From: Paenibacillus sp. RC334
GTDB taxonomy: Bacteria; Bacillota; Bacilli; Paenibacillales; Paenibacillaceae
NCBI RefSeq assembly: GCF_030034735.1
Contig: NZ_CP125370.1
Location: 1,922,001-1,986,000 of the forward strand
Direction of reading: 5' to 3'
Length of the DNA: 64,000 nt
Positions within the stretch are counted from its first letter, which is position 1; each line of letters starts with the position of its first letter. A model generated the notes under the pieces. It was given only the letters and a program-made list of their open reading frames with translations. It had not been told where the DNA came from and searched no databases. Both the position numbers and the translations under genes were made by a program. Below are positions 19,135-28,222 of the stretch, in pieces.

Positions 19135-19163
19135 TTGCATTGTGAAAAAGCATGAAGTATAAT
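19135..19163 (+). promoter_or_regulatory. sigma-A promoter of the cold-shock gene
   Basis: TTGCAT (19135-19140), a 17-base spacer and a perfect TATAAT (19158-19163). The 5' leader would be only about 40 bases and contains a CGCCAT/ATGGCG hairpin (19172-19185) just before the ribosome binding site. Confidence 0.7.
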
Positions 19164-19208
19164 ATGGATATTCGCCATAGATGGCGGTATTTTTAGGAGG
19201 TTGTTCAC

Positions 19209-19406
19209 TTGAAAGGTACAGTAAAATGGTTTAACGCAGAAAAAGGTTATGGCTTCATCCAAGTGGATGGTGGCGAGGACGTATTCGTACATTTCTCCGC
19301 AATCCAAGGCGACGGCTTTAAGACTTTGGAAGAAGGTCAAGCGGTTGAATTCGAAATCACTGAAGGTAACCGTGGGCCCCAAGCAGCTAACGTAAATAAA
19401 CTGTAA
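19209..19406 (+). CDS. cold-shock protein (CspA/CspB family)
   Basis: 65 residues forming one OB fold. RNP1 is GYGFIQV and RNP2 is VFVHFSAI; these bind single-stranded RNA and DNA. Such proteins act as RNA chaperones. The start is TTG 19209, seven bases after AGGAGG, giving the standard [13 protein letters not shown] start. It is monocistronic, with its own promoter and terminator. Confidence 0.97.
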   Translation: MKGTVKWFNAEKGYGFIQVDGGEDVFVHFSAIQGDGFKTLEEGQAVEFEITEGNRGPQAANVNKL

Positions 19407-19479
19407 GTGTAACTGAATTGTAAGAAATGTTCCGTTTATGCGGATGTCTTATATATTACGGTTAAACGATGAATTGAGA

Positions 19480-19516
19480 GCGCAGTTCCTTAAAATTTAA
19501 GGGACTGCGCTTTTTT
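19480..19516 (+). terminator. terminator after the cold-shock gene
   Basis: GCGCAGTTCCTTAAA (19480-19494) pairs with TTTAAGGGACTGCGC (19496-19510) through one T-G pair, followed by six T. Confidence 0.92.
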
Positions 19517-19613
19517 GCGTAAAAAAGTTTATGATATGAGAAAGCTGAACTGGAATAGGGTATTATACCGTAATGGAAACAAAACATTCGTTATTATTGA
19601 AGGAGTTGATAAG

Positions 19614-21029
19614 ATGAGCGCAGCAGAGGCGAGTCGTAAACCTTCTTTGACCGAAGGTCCAATTGCCAAAACACTGTTTTTATTCTCCTTGCCGATGCTG
19701 TTCGGAAACGTGATACAGTCGCTGAATGGAACGATCAATTCGATCTGGGTCGGCAAGTTTCTGGGCGAGGCTGCATTGACCGCCGCTTCCAACGGAAACA
19801 TTATTATGTTTTTTCTCATCAGCGCCATCTTTGGTGTCACCATGGCTGCCACTATCATGATCGGACAGAAGATTGGTGCGGGAGATGTCGCTGAAACCAA
19901 GCGTATAGTAGGCACAAGTGCAGTCTTTTTTCTTGTACTTGCTCTGGCTGTAGGCATTATTGGATTTTTTGGATCTCCCTGGATTCTTCGTGTGCTGAAC
20001 ACACCTGCTGAATCTGTGGATATGGCAATCACATATACGCGTATTATTTTTGCGGGCATGCCTTTTTTGTACGGTTATAACTATATTATGACCGTGATGA
20101 GAGGGGCGGGGGATTCCAAAACACCATTTTACTTTCTACTCGTTTCTGTCGTACTGGATGTGCTGCTCAATCCGCTGTTAATATTTGGATGGGGACCTAT
20201 ACCCGCGATGGGCATCGGGGGTTCCGCAGCGGCTACACTGATCGCTCAAGGGGTCAGCTTTGTGCTGATTCTCATTTATCTTTACCGTGTAAAATACTTT
20301 TTGCGTATTACATCTTCAGAGCTTCATTTGCTGAGATTCGATTGGGAAATTATTGGGACCTTAATCCGTAAGGGAGTGCCTATGGGTCTGCAAATGATTG
20401 CTGTCTCCTCCAGTGCAATTGCGTTGATGAACTTGATTAACGGATACGGGACAGTGGCGGCTGCGGCTTATACTGCAGCAAATAACTTGTCCAGCTATGT
20501 GCAGATGCCAGCCATGGCGCTGGGTGCTGCTGTGTCTTCCTTTGCGGCACAAAATATCGGGGCTGGGCGTTGGGATCGGGTGCGCAAGATCACATGGATT
20601 GGAATTGTGTACAATTTTGTACTGACTGGTGGATTAGTAGTATTGATTTACATCTTCAACCGGGAGGCCTTGCTGATGTTCCTTCCTTCTAGCGGCGGCG
20701 CTTTGGAACTGGGGATGCGGATTAATCTGATTACGTTGTGGTCTTTTGTCATATTCGGTATTACAAATGTCATTACAGGGGTTGTGCGATCTACGGGTTC
20801 CGTAGTCGTGCCACTTTTAATTACCATCATTTCATTATGGGGCATTCGTATTCCTATGGCCTATGCGTTCGTCGATGAATATGGTCTGGATGCTGTATGG
20901 TGGAGCTTTCCTGTCGGTTTTGCCATCTCAGCAGTAGCGGTCATTTTCTATTATGCTTTTGGAAAATGGAAGCAGGCCAGCATGGGGGATGCCTTTCAAG
21001 GCTTGAAGCCCGTAGAGGATGAGGGATAG
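19614..21029 (+). CDS. MATE family efflux transporter
   Basis: 471 residues with about 12 membrane helices in two similar halves, the MatE architecture. Typical segments are SLPMLFGNVIQSLNGTINSIWVG near residue 25 and MGLQMIAVSSSAIALMNLI at the start of the second half. MATE proteins export cationic drugs using a Na+ or H+ gradient; the substrate is unknown. ATG 19614 follows AAGGAGTTGATAAG; the longer open frame from 19515 overlaps the preceding terminator and is not used. Confidence 0.9.
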   Translation: MSAAEASRKPSLTEGPIAKTLFLFSLPMLFGNVIQSLNGTINSIWVGKFLGEAALTAASNGNIIMFFLISAIFGVTMAATIMIGQKIGAGDVAETKRIVGTSAVFFLVLALAVGIIGFFGSPWILRVLNTPAESVDMAITYTRIIFAGMPFLYGYNYIMTVMRGAGDSKTPFYFLLVSVVLDVLLNPLLIFGWGPIPAMGIGGSAAATLIAQGVSFVLILIYLYRVKYFLRITSSELHLLRFDWEIIGTLIRKGVPMGLQMIAVSSSAIALMNLINGYGTVAAAAYTAANNLSSYVQMPAMALGAAVSSFAAQNIGAGRWDRVRKITWIGIVYNFVLTGGLVVLIYIFNREALLMFLPSSGGALELGMRINLITLWSFVIFGITNVITGVVRSTGSVVVPLLITIISLWGIRIPMAYAFVDEYGLDAVWWSFPVGFAISAVAVIFYYAFGKWKQASMGDAFQGLKPVEDEG

Positions 21030-21254
21030 GCAGGGCTTTTAACCTATTTTGAATCAGGGTAAATTTTGTTTAATTTCAATTTTTGTGCATTTGATCATGA
21101 CAGGTATAAAGATTTTTTTTGAAAATGGCTCATTTTTCTTAAATATTAAAGAAAAAGTGAGGTTGTTCATTTGTGCTAAAAGGACGATCATATTATAATG
21201 AGTATGGTTTGGATAGGTATAATTACGTAGACAACAATGTGGAGGCACCGTCAT

Positions 21255-22334
21255 TTGAGTTATGTTGAGCAAGGACGTTATCAAGTTCCGAGAGGCCCCA
21301 TAGGTCTAATGAGCCGAATGTACAAGCACATTCTCCCTGAAACGAAGCAGGAATTGGGAAATTGGAAACACAAGGCTAAACAGATTCCGGATCCCGAGCT
21401 GAGAAGTCAGGCACTTGCAAGCATAGCAGAAAAGACGTTTCACTGTGTAGGCGGGGCGGTTTATGCCGCAGGGAATATGTCTGCCCGGCAGACGTTAATT
21501 CCGCTTATTGTGGCGTACCAGACGATTAGCGATTATCTGGACAACCTGTGTGATCGCAGCACGTCCATGGACCCGGATGATTTCAGGCTGTTGCATCAGT
21601 CTATGCTGGATGCGGTCAACCCGGCAGCCAAGCCAGTTAATTATTACGCTTTGCGTCGTGAGCAGGAGGATGGCGGTTATTTGACCGGGCTGGTGACAAC
21701 CTGTCAGTCTTGTGTAAGCAGGCTTCCGGGCTATGAGGCGGCAATGCCTTACGTTCAGGATCTGGCGGGATTATACACGGATTTGCAAGTTTACAAGCAC
21801 ATTAAACCCGAATTGCGCGAACAAGCGCTATTGGATTGGTGGTCGGTTCATAAGGGCCGTACACCGGAGCTGCGCTGGAACGAATTTGCTGCGGCTACCG
21901 GTTCAACCCTGGGGGTCTTTATGCTGTTTCTTGCTGCCAGCGACCGGCATCTCACGGATGCGGGGGCTGCCTCAATACATGCATCGTATTTTCCACATGT
22001 GTGCAGTCTTCATATTTTGCTGGATTATCTAATCGATCAAGACGAAGACCGGAAGGGCGGAGATCTTAACTTCTGCAATTACTATGAAGATGCCGACATG
22101 ATGCTGGACCGGATCGCCTACGTTGTGAATCGGGCGCGGGTTGATATTGCAGATGTCCCTGCCAGCTCCTTTCACCGGATGATTATCGAGGGATTGCTGG
22201 CGTTATATTTATCCGACCCCAAAGTTAGCGAGCAGCAGGAAGTGCGCGCGGTTTCGAAACGTTTAATGAAAAACAGTCCGCTCATGCGTTTGTTTTTCTT
22301 ATTAAACAGTCGATGGATAAGAAGGCTTTTATGA
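21255..22334 (+). CDS. ytpB: DUF2600 family class IB terpene synthase (tetraprenyl-beta-curcumene synthase, YtpB-like)
   Basis: 359 residues. Aspartate-rich DYLDNLCDR (about residue 92) and DYLIDQDED (about 255) are visible, as is the family N terminus QVPRGPIGLMSRMYKHILPE. Bacillus YtpB homologues cyclise heptaprenyl diphosphate (C35) to tetraprenyl-beta-curcumene, the first committed step to sporulenes. A partner cyclase gene lies at 58737 in this window. The start is TTG 21255, nine bases after GGAGG. The phosphofructokinase gene follows after 23 bases, probably in one transcript. Confidence 0.87.
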   Translation: MSYVEQGRYQVPRGPIGLMSRMYKHILPETKQELGNWKHKAKQIPDPELRSQALASIAEKTFHCVGGAVYAAGNMSARQTLIPLIVAYQTISDYLDNLCDRSTSMDPDDFRLLHQSMLDAVNPAAKPVNYYALRREQEDGGYLTGLVTTCQSCVSRLPGYEAAMPYVQDLAGLYTDLQVYKHIKPELREQALLDWWSVHKGRTPELRWNEFAAATGSTLGVFMLFLAASDRHLTDAGAASIHASYFPHVCSLHILLDYLIDQDEDRKGGDLNFCNYYEDADMMLDRIAYVVNRARVDIADVPASSFHRMIIEGLLALYLSDPKVSEQQEVRAVSKRLMKNSPLMRLFFLLNSRWIRRLL

Positions 22335-22357
22335 ACATTTTGAGGAGGTCATAAATC

Positions 22358-23329
22358 ATGACAGCAGTTAAGAAAATCGCAGTATTAACGAGTGGTGGAG
22401 ATTCACAGGGGATGAACGCCGCAGTTCGCGCCGTTGTGCGCAGCGGCTTGTATTTTGGACTTGAAGTATTCGGGGTTCAGCGCGGATATCAGGGCCTGCT
22501 GAATGATGATATTTTCCCGATGGATTTGAGAAGTGTCGGAGATATTATCCAACGTGGGGGTACAGTACTTCAATCTGCAAGATGCAAGGAATTTACGACT
22601 GAAGAAGGGCAGAAAAAAGGCGCGCAAATTTTGCGTAACCGCGGAATTGATGGCGTAGTCGTGATCGGTGGCGACGGTTCCTATCAAGGGGCTAACAAAC
22701 TGACCAAGCAAGGAATTAAAACCATGTGTCTTCCGGGTACGATTGACAATGACATTTCCTTCACCGACTATACGATTGGTTTTGATACGGCGGTTAGTAT
22801 CGTAGTGGACGCCATCAACAAACTGCGTGATACGATGTCATCCCACGAACGTTCTTCTATCGTAGAAGTTATGGGACGTCATTGCGGCGATATTGCTTTG
22901 CATGCAGGTCTGGCATCCGGCGCAGAAACGATTTTGGTGCCCGAAGTAGAGTTTGATCTGAATGAAGTATCTGATCGGATGAAGCAAAACTTTAAGCACG
23001 GCAAACGCCACAGTATCATTATCGTTGCTGAAGGCGCAGGCAAAGGTGAAACCGTAGCACAGGTAATCCAGGAAAACTGTCCGGATTATGAGCCGCGTGT
23101 AACGGTGCTTGGACACATTCAACGTGGAGGCACACCAACCGCATTTGACCGTAATCTGGCAAGCCGTTTGGGTGACTTTGCTGTTCGTCAATTGATTGAG
23201 GGTATATCGGACAAGGCTTGCGGAACGATTGATGGCAAGCTGGTAGCCACTGATATTGACAAGGTCGTAAATACGAAAAAAGAATTCAACATGGAGCTTT
23301 ACGAGCTGGCTTTGCGCTTGTCCCAGTAA
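22358..23329 (+). CDS. pfkA: ATP-dependent 6-phosphofructokinase
   Basis: 323 residues. It has the ATP site LTSGGDSQGMNAAVRAVV, VVIGGDGSYQGA, the catalytic PGTIDNDI, MGRHCGDIAL, and VLGHIQRGGTPTAFDR. It phosphorylates fructose 6-phosphate in glycolysis. It is not beside pyk or accA, the common Firmicutes setting, so it could be a stand-alone or second copy. ATG 22358 follows GAGGAGG. A terminator follows. Confidence 0.93.
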   Translation: MTAVKKIAVLTSGGDSQGMNAAVRAVVRSGLYFGLEVFGVQRGYQGLLNDDIFPMDLRSVGDIIQRGGTVLQSARCKEFTTEEGQKKGAQILRNRGIDGVVVIGGDGSYQGANKLTKQGIKTMCLPGTIDNDISFTDYTIGFDTAVSIVVDAINKLRDTMSSHERSSIVEVMGRHCGDIALHAGLASGAETILVPEVEFDLNEVSDRMKQNFKHGKRHSIIIVAEGAGKGETVAQVIQENCPDYEPRVTVLGHIQRGGTPTAFDRNLASRLGDFAVRQLIEGISDKACGTIDGKLVATDIDKVVNTKKEFNMELYELALRLSQ

Positions 23330-23384
23330 TGAATAGCCGTTTTATGTAACAAATTGATTCACATCTAGGAATTCTTAAACTCAT

Positions 23385-23415
23385 GCGGATGACCCCAGTC
23401 ATCCGCTTATTTTTT
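23385..23415 (+). terminator. terminator after the phosphofructokinase gene
   Basis: GCGGATGA (23385-23392) pairs with TCATCCGC (23399-23406), then TTATTTTTT. Confidence 0.85.
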
Positions 23416-23520
23416 AACATGAGGATTTTGCAAAAATCCAAGAAGCGACCTGTAATTGGAGCGCTGGAATCAAATTTTTCAAAATCCTGACATTTAAAGC
23501 AGATCTGGAGGAAATAAACC

Positions 23521-23724
23521 ATGTATTTGTTCAAAATCGAAGTGGACAGCTCGGAAGGAGCCTTAACTGTTATTCTCGTTGCGGAAAATGAGGAGCAGGC
23601 ATTTCAGGCTGTGGATCAGCATGTGGAGAGACATTTTCTGTATCCTCCGAAACTGAACGAAGTAGCTATTGTGGAGAAAAAAAGAATAACTTCGGGTACT
23701 GCCTATGTCATGGAAACACGCTGA
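23521..23724 (+). CDS. DUF3906 family small protein
   Basis: 67 residues: MYLFKIEVDSSEGALTVILV, then ENEEQAFQAVDQHVERHF and AIVEKKRITSGTAYVME. The order and spacing match the DUF3906 family of spore-forming Firmicutes, whose function is unknown. A TCTGGAGG site precedes ATG 23521. It is convergent with the second MATE gene, 12 bases apart. Confidence 0.75.
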   Translation: MYLFKIEVDSSEGALTVILVAENEEQAFQAVDQHVERHFLYPPKLNEVAIVEKKRITSGTAYVMETR

Positions 23725-23736
23725 TACACGCAAAGG

Positions 23737-25107
23737 CTAAACAGCCTCTGCGTGTCGTTTATTTTCGGTAAAACGTCGTTGTACAACCAGCAGGCGGAAG
23801 AGAAGTGCCACTGCTCCCGCAGCCAAACCTGTAATCAAGCCAATCCAGTAGCCGTAGGGACCAAATGATGTCCAACGTGCGATCATATATCCTACAGGAA
23901 GTCCGATAACCCAATAGGCCAGGAACGTAATCAGAAAGGCCGAATTTACATCCTTATATCCACGCAGTGCTCCTTGAGTAGGTGTAGCGATAGCGTCGGA
24001 TATTTGAAAGAAAATCGCATAGAGCAGGAAATGTTGCGCTAACAGAATAACCTGTGGATCGGTGGAGTACAGCCTTGCGACCTGTTCGCCCCAGATCACA
24101 AGCACAACAGCCGTGATCAATGACAGACCAATCGCACTGCTGATCCCCATTACGCTGTATATTTTTGCATCCCGCGATCGTCCTGCCCCTGCCTCATACC
24201 CAACCAGAATTGTGAGCGCCATACAAATACTGAGTGGAATCATATACAGCGTGGTCGCAAAGTTCATAGCGGCCTGATGAGCCGCAATTGTTGCAGTATT
24301 ATAACTGCTCATGAAGAGGGTAACAGCTGCGAAGACAGCGGTCTCGAAAAAAATCGCAAAGCCGATGGGTACGCCGATTTTGATAAGCTCTTTCCAAGCG
24401 CTAGCAGCGATGCCGTATATCTTGCTGAAAACCCCGTATTCGGCAAATATCTTTCCCCGATGTGTGGTCATGCCAGCGACAAGCATAACAATCCAGTACG
24501 TGGCGGCAGTTGCTACTCCGGAGCCCACACCCCCCAGACGGGGAAAACCCCAGTTTCCATAAATAAGTAAGTAATTCAACAAGACATTGATAGGCAACGA
24601 CATCAGCGTGATGGTCATTGTAAACCGAGTTTGTCCCAGCGCATCCATAAAGCTCCGAAGGACCGTATAGGCAAAGAGCGGGGCAATGCCGAAGGCCATC
24701 GCACAAAGGTAGTACAAGGCCACATTATGAACCCTCAACTCCAGATTCATTCCGTGAAGAATGGGCTTAACGAGAAAAATACCTGCAATCAGAACAATCA
24801 TGGATAGAGTGAGTGAGAGCCACAGCGCCTGAATGACATAGTAAGAAACCTTGTCCTTGCGCTGTGCTCCAACCAATTGGGATACAATAGGGGTGATGGC
24901 CATAAGTATTCCGTTGAGGCCTGTTTGTACAGGGACCCACAGACTCACTCCGATAGCTACACCAGCCAAATCGGCAGAAGAAAAGTGTCCCGACATATTA
25001 GTATCAAAAAAAGTCATCGCGGATAGTGCAAGCTGTGTTACCAGAATAGGAAGCAAAATGTTAAAAAGCTGCTTCCATTTTTGGCTGTTAGTTAGCGTCA
25101 AATGCAT
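23737..25107 (-). CDS. MATE family efflux transporter (NorM-like)
   Basis: 456 residues with about 12 membrane helices in two MatE halves. Characteristic stretches are LPILVTQLALSAMTFFDTNMSG near residue 18, and PIGFAIFFETAVFAAVTLFMS in the second half, closest to the NorM/MdtK group. It is not a close copy of the MATE gene at 19614. The open frame begins at 25152, but GAGGAC lies eight bases before ATG 25107. Confidence 0.9.
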   Translation of the reverse strand: MHLTLTNSQKWKQLFNILLPILVTQLALSAMTFFDTNMSGHFSSADLAGVAIGVSLWVPVQTGLNGILMAITPIVSQLVGAQRKDKVSYYVIQALWLSLTLSMIVLIAGIFLVKPILHGMNLELRVHNVALYYLCAMAFGIAPLFAYTVLRSFMDALGQTRFTMTITLMSLPINVLLNYLLIYGNWGFPRLGGVGSGVATAATYWIVMLVAGMTTHRGKIFAEYGVFSKIYGIAASAWKELIKIGVPIGFAIFFETAVFAAVTLFMSSYNTATIAAHQAAMNFATTLYMIPLSICMALTILVGYEAGAGRSRDAKIYSVMGISSAIGLSLITAVVLVIWGEQVARLYSTDPQVILLAQHFLLYAIFFQISDAIATPTQGALRGYKDVNSAFLITFLAYWVIGLPVGYMIARWTSFGPYGYWIGLITGLAAGAVALLFRLLVVQRRFTENKRHAEAV

Positions 25108-25304
25108 GTTTATGTCCTCACTTACTTGGAAGTTATCAATCGTATATATCATAACGTGTCAAGTATTTATTGTAAGGGATGTAGCAGTATTTGAACAGCA
25201 ACAAAAAAGACTGCACCCATGATCAAACGAATGGGGCAGCCTTGGAAACCTTTAAATGATTTGGTGTATTGTGTAGAAATAATGATAAAACCGGGATACA
25301 TGGA

Positions 25305-26483
25305 TTATTTGTACGTTACTCCGCTAGTATAGCGGTTTGTAGCATTCCAGAGTAAATATTCGTCAACCTTCATATCCTTGAGCGCTCGAATTTGATCCTC
25401 GACCTGGGTTTTACCATACTTCGCATAATGACCGCTTCCCAGCCAGCTTGCGGTAAAATCCTGAATCCATGGACGAATGATTGGTTTCAGCTTGCCTGTC
25501 GGGTCAAGCTTTTTGTGCGTATCTGCCATCGAGCCTTTAATGGTCTGGTACGGATTTTTGTCAGGGTCTTTTACACCGAACCAGCCTGTTGTATAGTGGC
25601 TTGGATAAACCATAGGAGAAATGACATCCACGTTTTCTGAAATTTTGGCGAAATCCTGTCCGATTCCTTCCGCAGCAGGAACGGATGCGGCATACCCGAA
25701 AATATCTACCGATACCCGCACACCCAGTGGAGCAAGCTCTTTACGGGCATATTGCACGAACTCAGCGACCGCATCCACACGTGATTGATCGGATTTGGTA
25801 TATTTCAGCTTGTCCGCTCTTTTTTCAAAGCCTTCAGGGAAACGTACATAATCAAACTGAATTTCCTTGAAGCCCAGCTTTGCCGCCTCCTTGGCGATAG
25901 CAATATTATAATCCCAAACCTCTTTATTATAGGGATTGACGAACCCATCTCCCTTGCCGTTTTTCCAGACAGAGCCGTCAGGATTGCGGAAGGACATTTC
26001 GGGATTTTTGTTGGCTAATACCGTATCTTTAAATACTACAATACGGGCAATCGGGTACACGTTGTGCTTTTTCAATCGGTCCATCAAACCGGAAATATCC
26101 CGAATGAATTTTTGCGGCTTGCCCAATTTCAGCAGCTCGGGATTGGTCGTTGGATAAGTGATGTAACCTGCATCATCCTTAATATCAATAATCATGGAAT
26201 TGAGCTCTGTTTTGTCGAGCAGTTCAAGCAGCTGGGTCATACGCGAACCGCCTGCACTATAAGCCGTAACATAGATGCCCTTGATAGCAGGAGTCGTCGG
26301 CTGTGGGTCAATTTTAACCGGAGGATTGGAGGCATCCACCTTCATATTACTGTGCTGAGCCTGAATCATCGCGCTGCTGATTGTCGTTGCCACCGTATCT
26401 TTTACATTTGGGGCGTTGGCTGAATGATCCCCGTTTCCGCCTATTCCCATTGCCAATAGCATAATTGCCCAAATCATATTCAT
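25305..26483 (-). CDS. putative glycoside hydrolase, DUF4015 family
   Basis: 392 residues. An N-terminal hydrophobic stretch (MNMIWAIMLLAMGIGG) looks like a signal peptide or anchor, followed by a spacer to about residue 65. A TIM-barrel domain then fills the rest: KGIYVTAYSAGGSRM, MIIDIKDDAGYI, IQFDYVRFPEG, VSVDIFGYAAS and VDVISPMVYPSHY. These are the DUF4015 (COG1306) motifs of predicted extracellular glycosidases. The conserved acidic residues (D in FDYVRFP, D in SVDIFG) are present. The true substrate is unknown; an envelope polysaccharide is an inference. Confidence 0.85.
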   Translation of the reverse strand: MNMIWAIMLLAMGIGGNGDHSANAPNVKDTVATTISSAMIQAQHSNMKVDASNPPVKIDPQPTTPAIKGIYVTAYSAGGSRMTQLLELLDKTELNSMIIDIKDDAGYITYPTTNPELLKLGKPQKFIRDISGLMDRLKKHNVYPIARIVVFKDTVLANKNPEMSFRNPDGSVWKNGKGDGFVNPYNKEVWDYNIAIAKEAAKLGFKEIQFDYVRFPEGFEKRADKLKYTKSDQSRVDAVAEFVQYARKELAPLGVRVSVDIFGYAASVPAAEGIGQDFAKISENVDVISPMVYPSHYTTGWFGVKDPDKNPYQTIKGSMADTHKKLDPTGKLKPIIRPWIQDFTASWLGSGHYAKYGKTQVEDQIRALKDMKVDEYLLWNATNRYTSGVTYK

Positions 26484-26641
26484 TTCCTAACTCTCTCCCT
26501 TATGTAAGTCGCTTACCTGATTATACGTAAAGTTATGTATCGAAAAACAACACGGTTGTAACCAATACTGGAATCATCAGGCACAGTCTTACATGATTAA
26601 CCCAACCCTTGTTCATTGAATCCGTAAAATGGCATAAATAA

Positions 26642-26687
26642 TGCCGCTTTCTTCGCGGCTGCGCAATTGCGACCGGAAGAAGCGGCA
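26642..26687 (-). terminator. probable terminator of the small gene at 26715
   Basis: On the minus strand TGCCGCTTCTTC pairs with GAAGAAAGCGGCA with one bulge, followed by TTATTTAT. On the + strand no T run follows. Confidence 0.6.
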
Positions 26688-26714
26688 CTTGGTGGAGAGA
26701 TTTAATGAAGATGT

Positions 26715-26909
26715 TTACTGAAGATACGTATTGTCCTGATGCTCACAAATACTGTACTGAATAATTTCGAGCGCATCCGTGGGCTTGAGAATGGCCATCC
26801 CGTCCCGAAGTACAATCATCGAGTTCAGCTCATTCTTTTTGAGAAACGGGAGCATTTCTGGATACCATCTCAAGACAATGTCGGACAGTTTTACCGTTTC
26901 CATTTCCAC
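26715..26909 (-). CDS. hypothetical small protein
   Basis: About 64 residues with conserved-looking blocks VKLSDIVLRWYPEMLPFLKKN and SMIVLRDGMAILKPTDALEIIQYSI. No family recognised. GTG 26909 lies a few bases after AAAGGGTGAT and fits spacing best; ATG 26903 and GTG 26918 are alternatives. The coding call rests on a sensible ribosome site and a following hairpin. Confidence 0.6.
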   Translation of the reverse strand: MEMETVKLSDIVLRWYPEMLPFLKKNELNSMIVLRDGMAILKPTDALEIIQYSICEHQDNTYLQ

Positions 26910-27075
26910 AAAAATCACCCTTTCCTGCTCGGAATCATTCCATAAGAATCATTCGGTACGAATCGGAAAAGCAAAGTGCCTGTGAAATAGCAGGTAAAGC
27001 TGGTCTTTATATAATATGGGAACAGCGCACGTATAGTGTACCACAGAAACTGCATTTTGACACTTGGGTTCGTGC

Positions 27076-27897
27076 TTATCTTCGGCGGAAAGAGCCCATA
27101 ACCCCTACCGTTTCTACGATATTAACGAAAGCAGAAGGATCCACTTTCTTAATAATGCGTTTCAGTTCTGCCAGCTCGTAGCGTGTTGTAACTGTCATCA
27201 GCATATCCTTTTCGGTATGAGAAAATGCACCTTCAATTTTAATTTTACTTACTCCACGCGGCGTTGTCAGCATTCGGCTGAGCAGCTTCTCGGTATGCTC
27301 AGTGATGATGTAAACGGTTATTTTGGTGTGGCTCACATAAATCTGATCCAACACTTTGCCGGTCACGAAAATGGATAACATGGATGCAAGGGCAATGTTC
27401 CAGTCTTTATTCAGATATCCCGCTGCCAGAATAACCAGTCCATTCAAACCGACGAGCACAGTTCCGACAGGGAAATCGCGGTAACGGGTGACAATGGAGC
27501 CGATAATGTCAAAACCGCCAGTAGACCCCCCCACCCGAAAGGAGATCCCTGCTCCAACGCCAATCAGTACTCCACCAAAAACGGAGGCAAGCAGCGGATC
27601 TTTAACGAGAGGTTGCACCGGAATACAGGCCAAAATCCATGTTGTGGCGACAACAGACAAAATGCTCATACTAATAAATCGTTTGCCCAAAATAAACCAG
27701 CCAGCAATAAGCATCGGGATGTTCAGGACAAAATACATCACGCTGATATCGAATTTTGTAAAGTAGCCGATTAACATGGAAAGCCCTGCTACTCCGCCGC
27801 TCAACAGGTGGTGGGGCACGAGAAACAGATTAAAACCGCTTGCTATAGCAGCGGCTCCCAAAATGACAACAAAACAGTTTAACACTATTTTTAACAA
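27076..27897 (-). CDS. YitT family membrane protein (DUF161 + DUF2179)
   Basis: 273 residues. The first 180 hold five or six membrane segments with the family signature NLFLVPHHLLSGGVAGLS and SFRVGGSTGGFDIIG. The last 90 form a soluble DUF2179 domain (VYIITEHTEKLLSRML, VTTRYELAELKRII). YitT proteins are common in Bacilli and their transport role is not settled. The start is TTG 27897, seven bases after GAGGTGA. It is divergent from cshA. Confidence 0.9.
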   Translation of the reverse strand: MLKIVLNCFVVILGAAAIASGFNLFLVPHHLLSGGVAGLSMLIGYFTKFDISVMYFVLNIPMLIAGWFILGKRFISMSILSVVATTWILACIPVQPLVKDPLLASVFGGVLIGVGAGISFRVGGSTGGFDIIGSIVTRYRDFPVGTVLVGLNGLVILAAGYLNKDWNIALASMLSIFVTGKVLDQIYVSHTKITVYIITEHTEKLLSRMLTTPRGVSKIKIEGAFSHTEKDMLMTVTTRYELAELKRIIKKVDPSAFVNIVETVGVMGSFRRR

Positions 27898-27959
27898 CGT
27901 TTTTTCACCTCATTTAAAATATACGGAAAGCAACTTGCTGGTATTCATGAATTGTTTTG

Positions 27960-27968
27960 TGCTATAAT
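27960..27968 (+). promoter_or_regulatory. extended -10 element in the cshA leader
   Basis: TGCTATAAT (perfect TATAAT at 27963-27968 preceded by TG) gives an extended -10 with no good -35. A transcript from here would have a leader of about 250 bases before cshA, long for a simple gene but common for cold-regulated helicases. No known riboswitch is recognised in 27975-28222. Confidence 0.5.
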
Positions 27969-28222
27969 GCGATGTGGATATTCTTGAGTAGGGACCTTCT
28001 GTCCAGAGAAACACTTAAAATTTAAACTGTTTTAAAAAGGATAAATTCGTTTAAGATGTATCGGATAAGGTTACCCGAGTTTATACAGAAAGATGCAGTT
28101 ATAGGCCTAAATAAACTGTTACTGTATTGGGAAAACCTATACAATAATATCGCTACTTAAGAATACAGACAACATTGTGGATTGTCCACCACATCCACCA
28201 TTATGAAGGAGTTTGAATAAAT

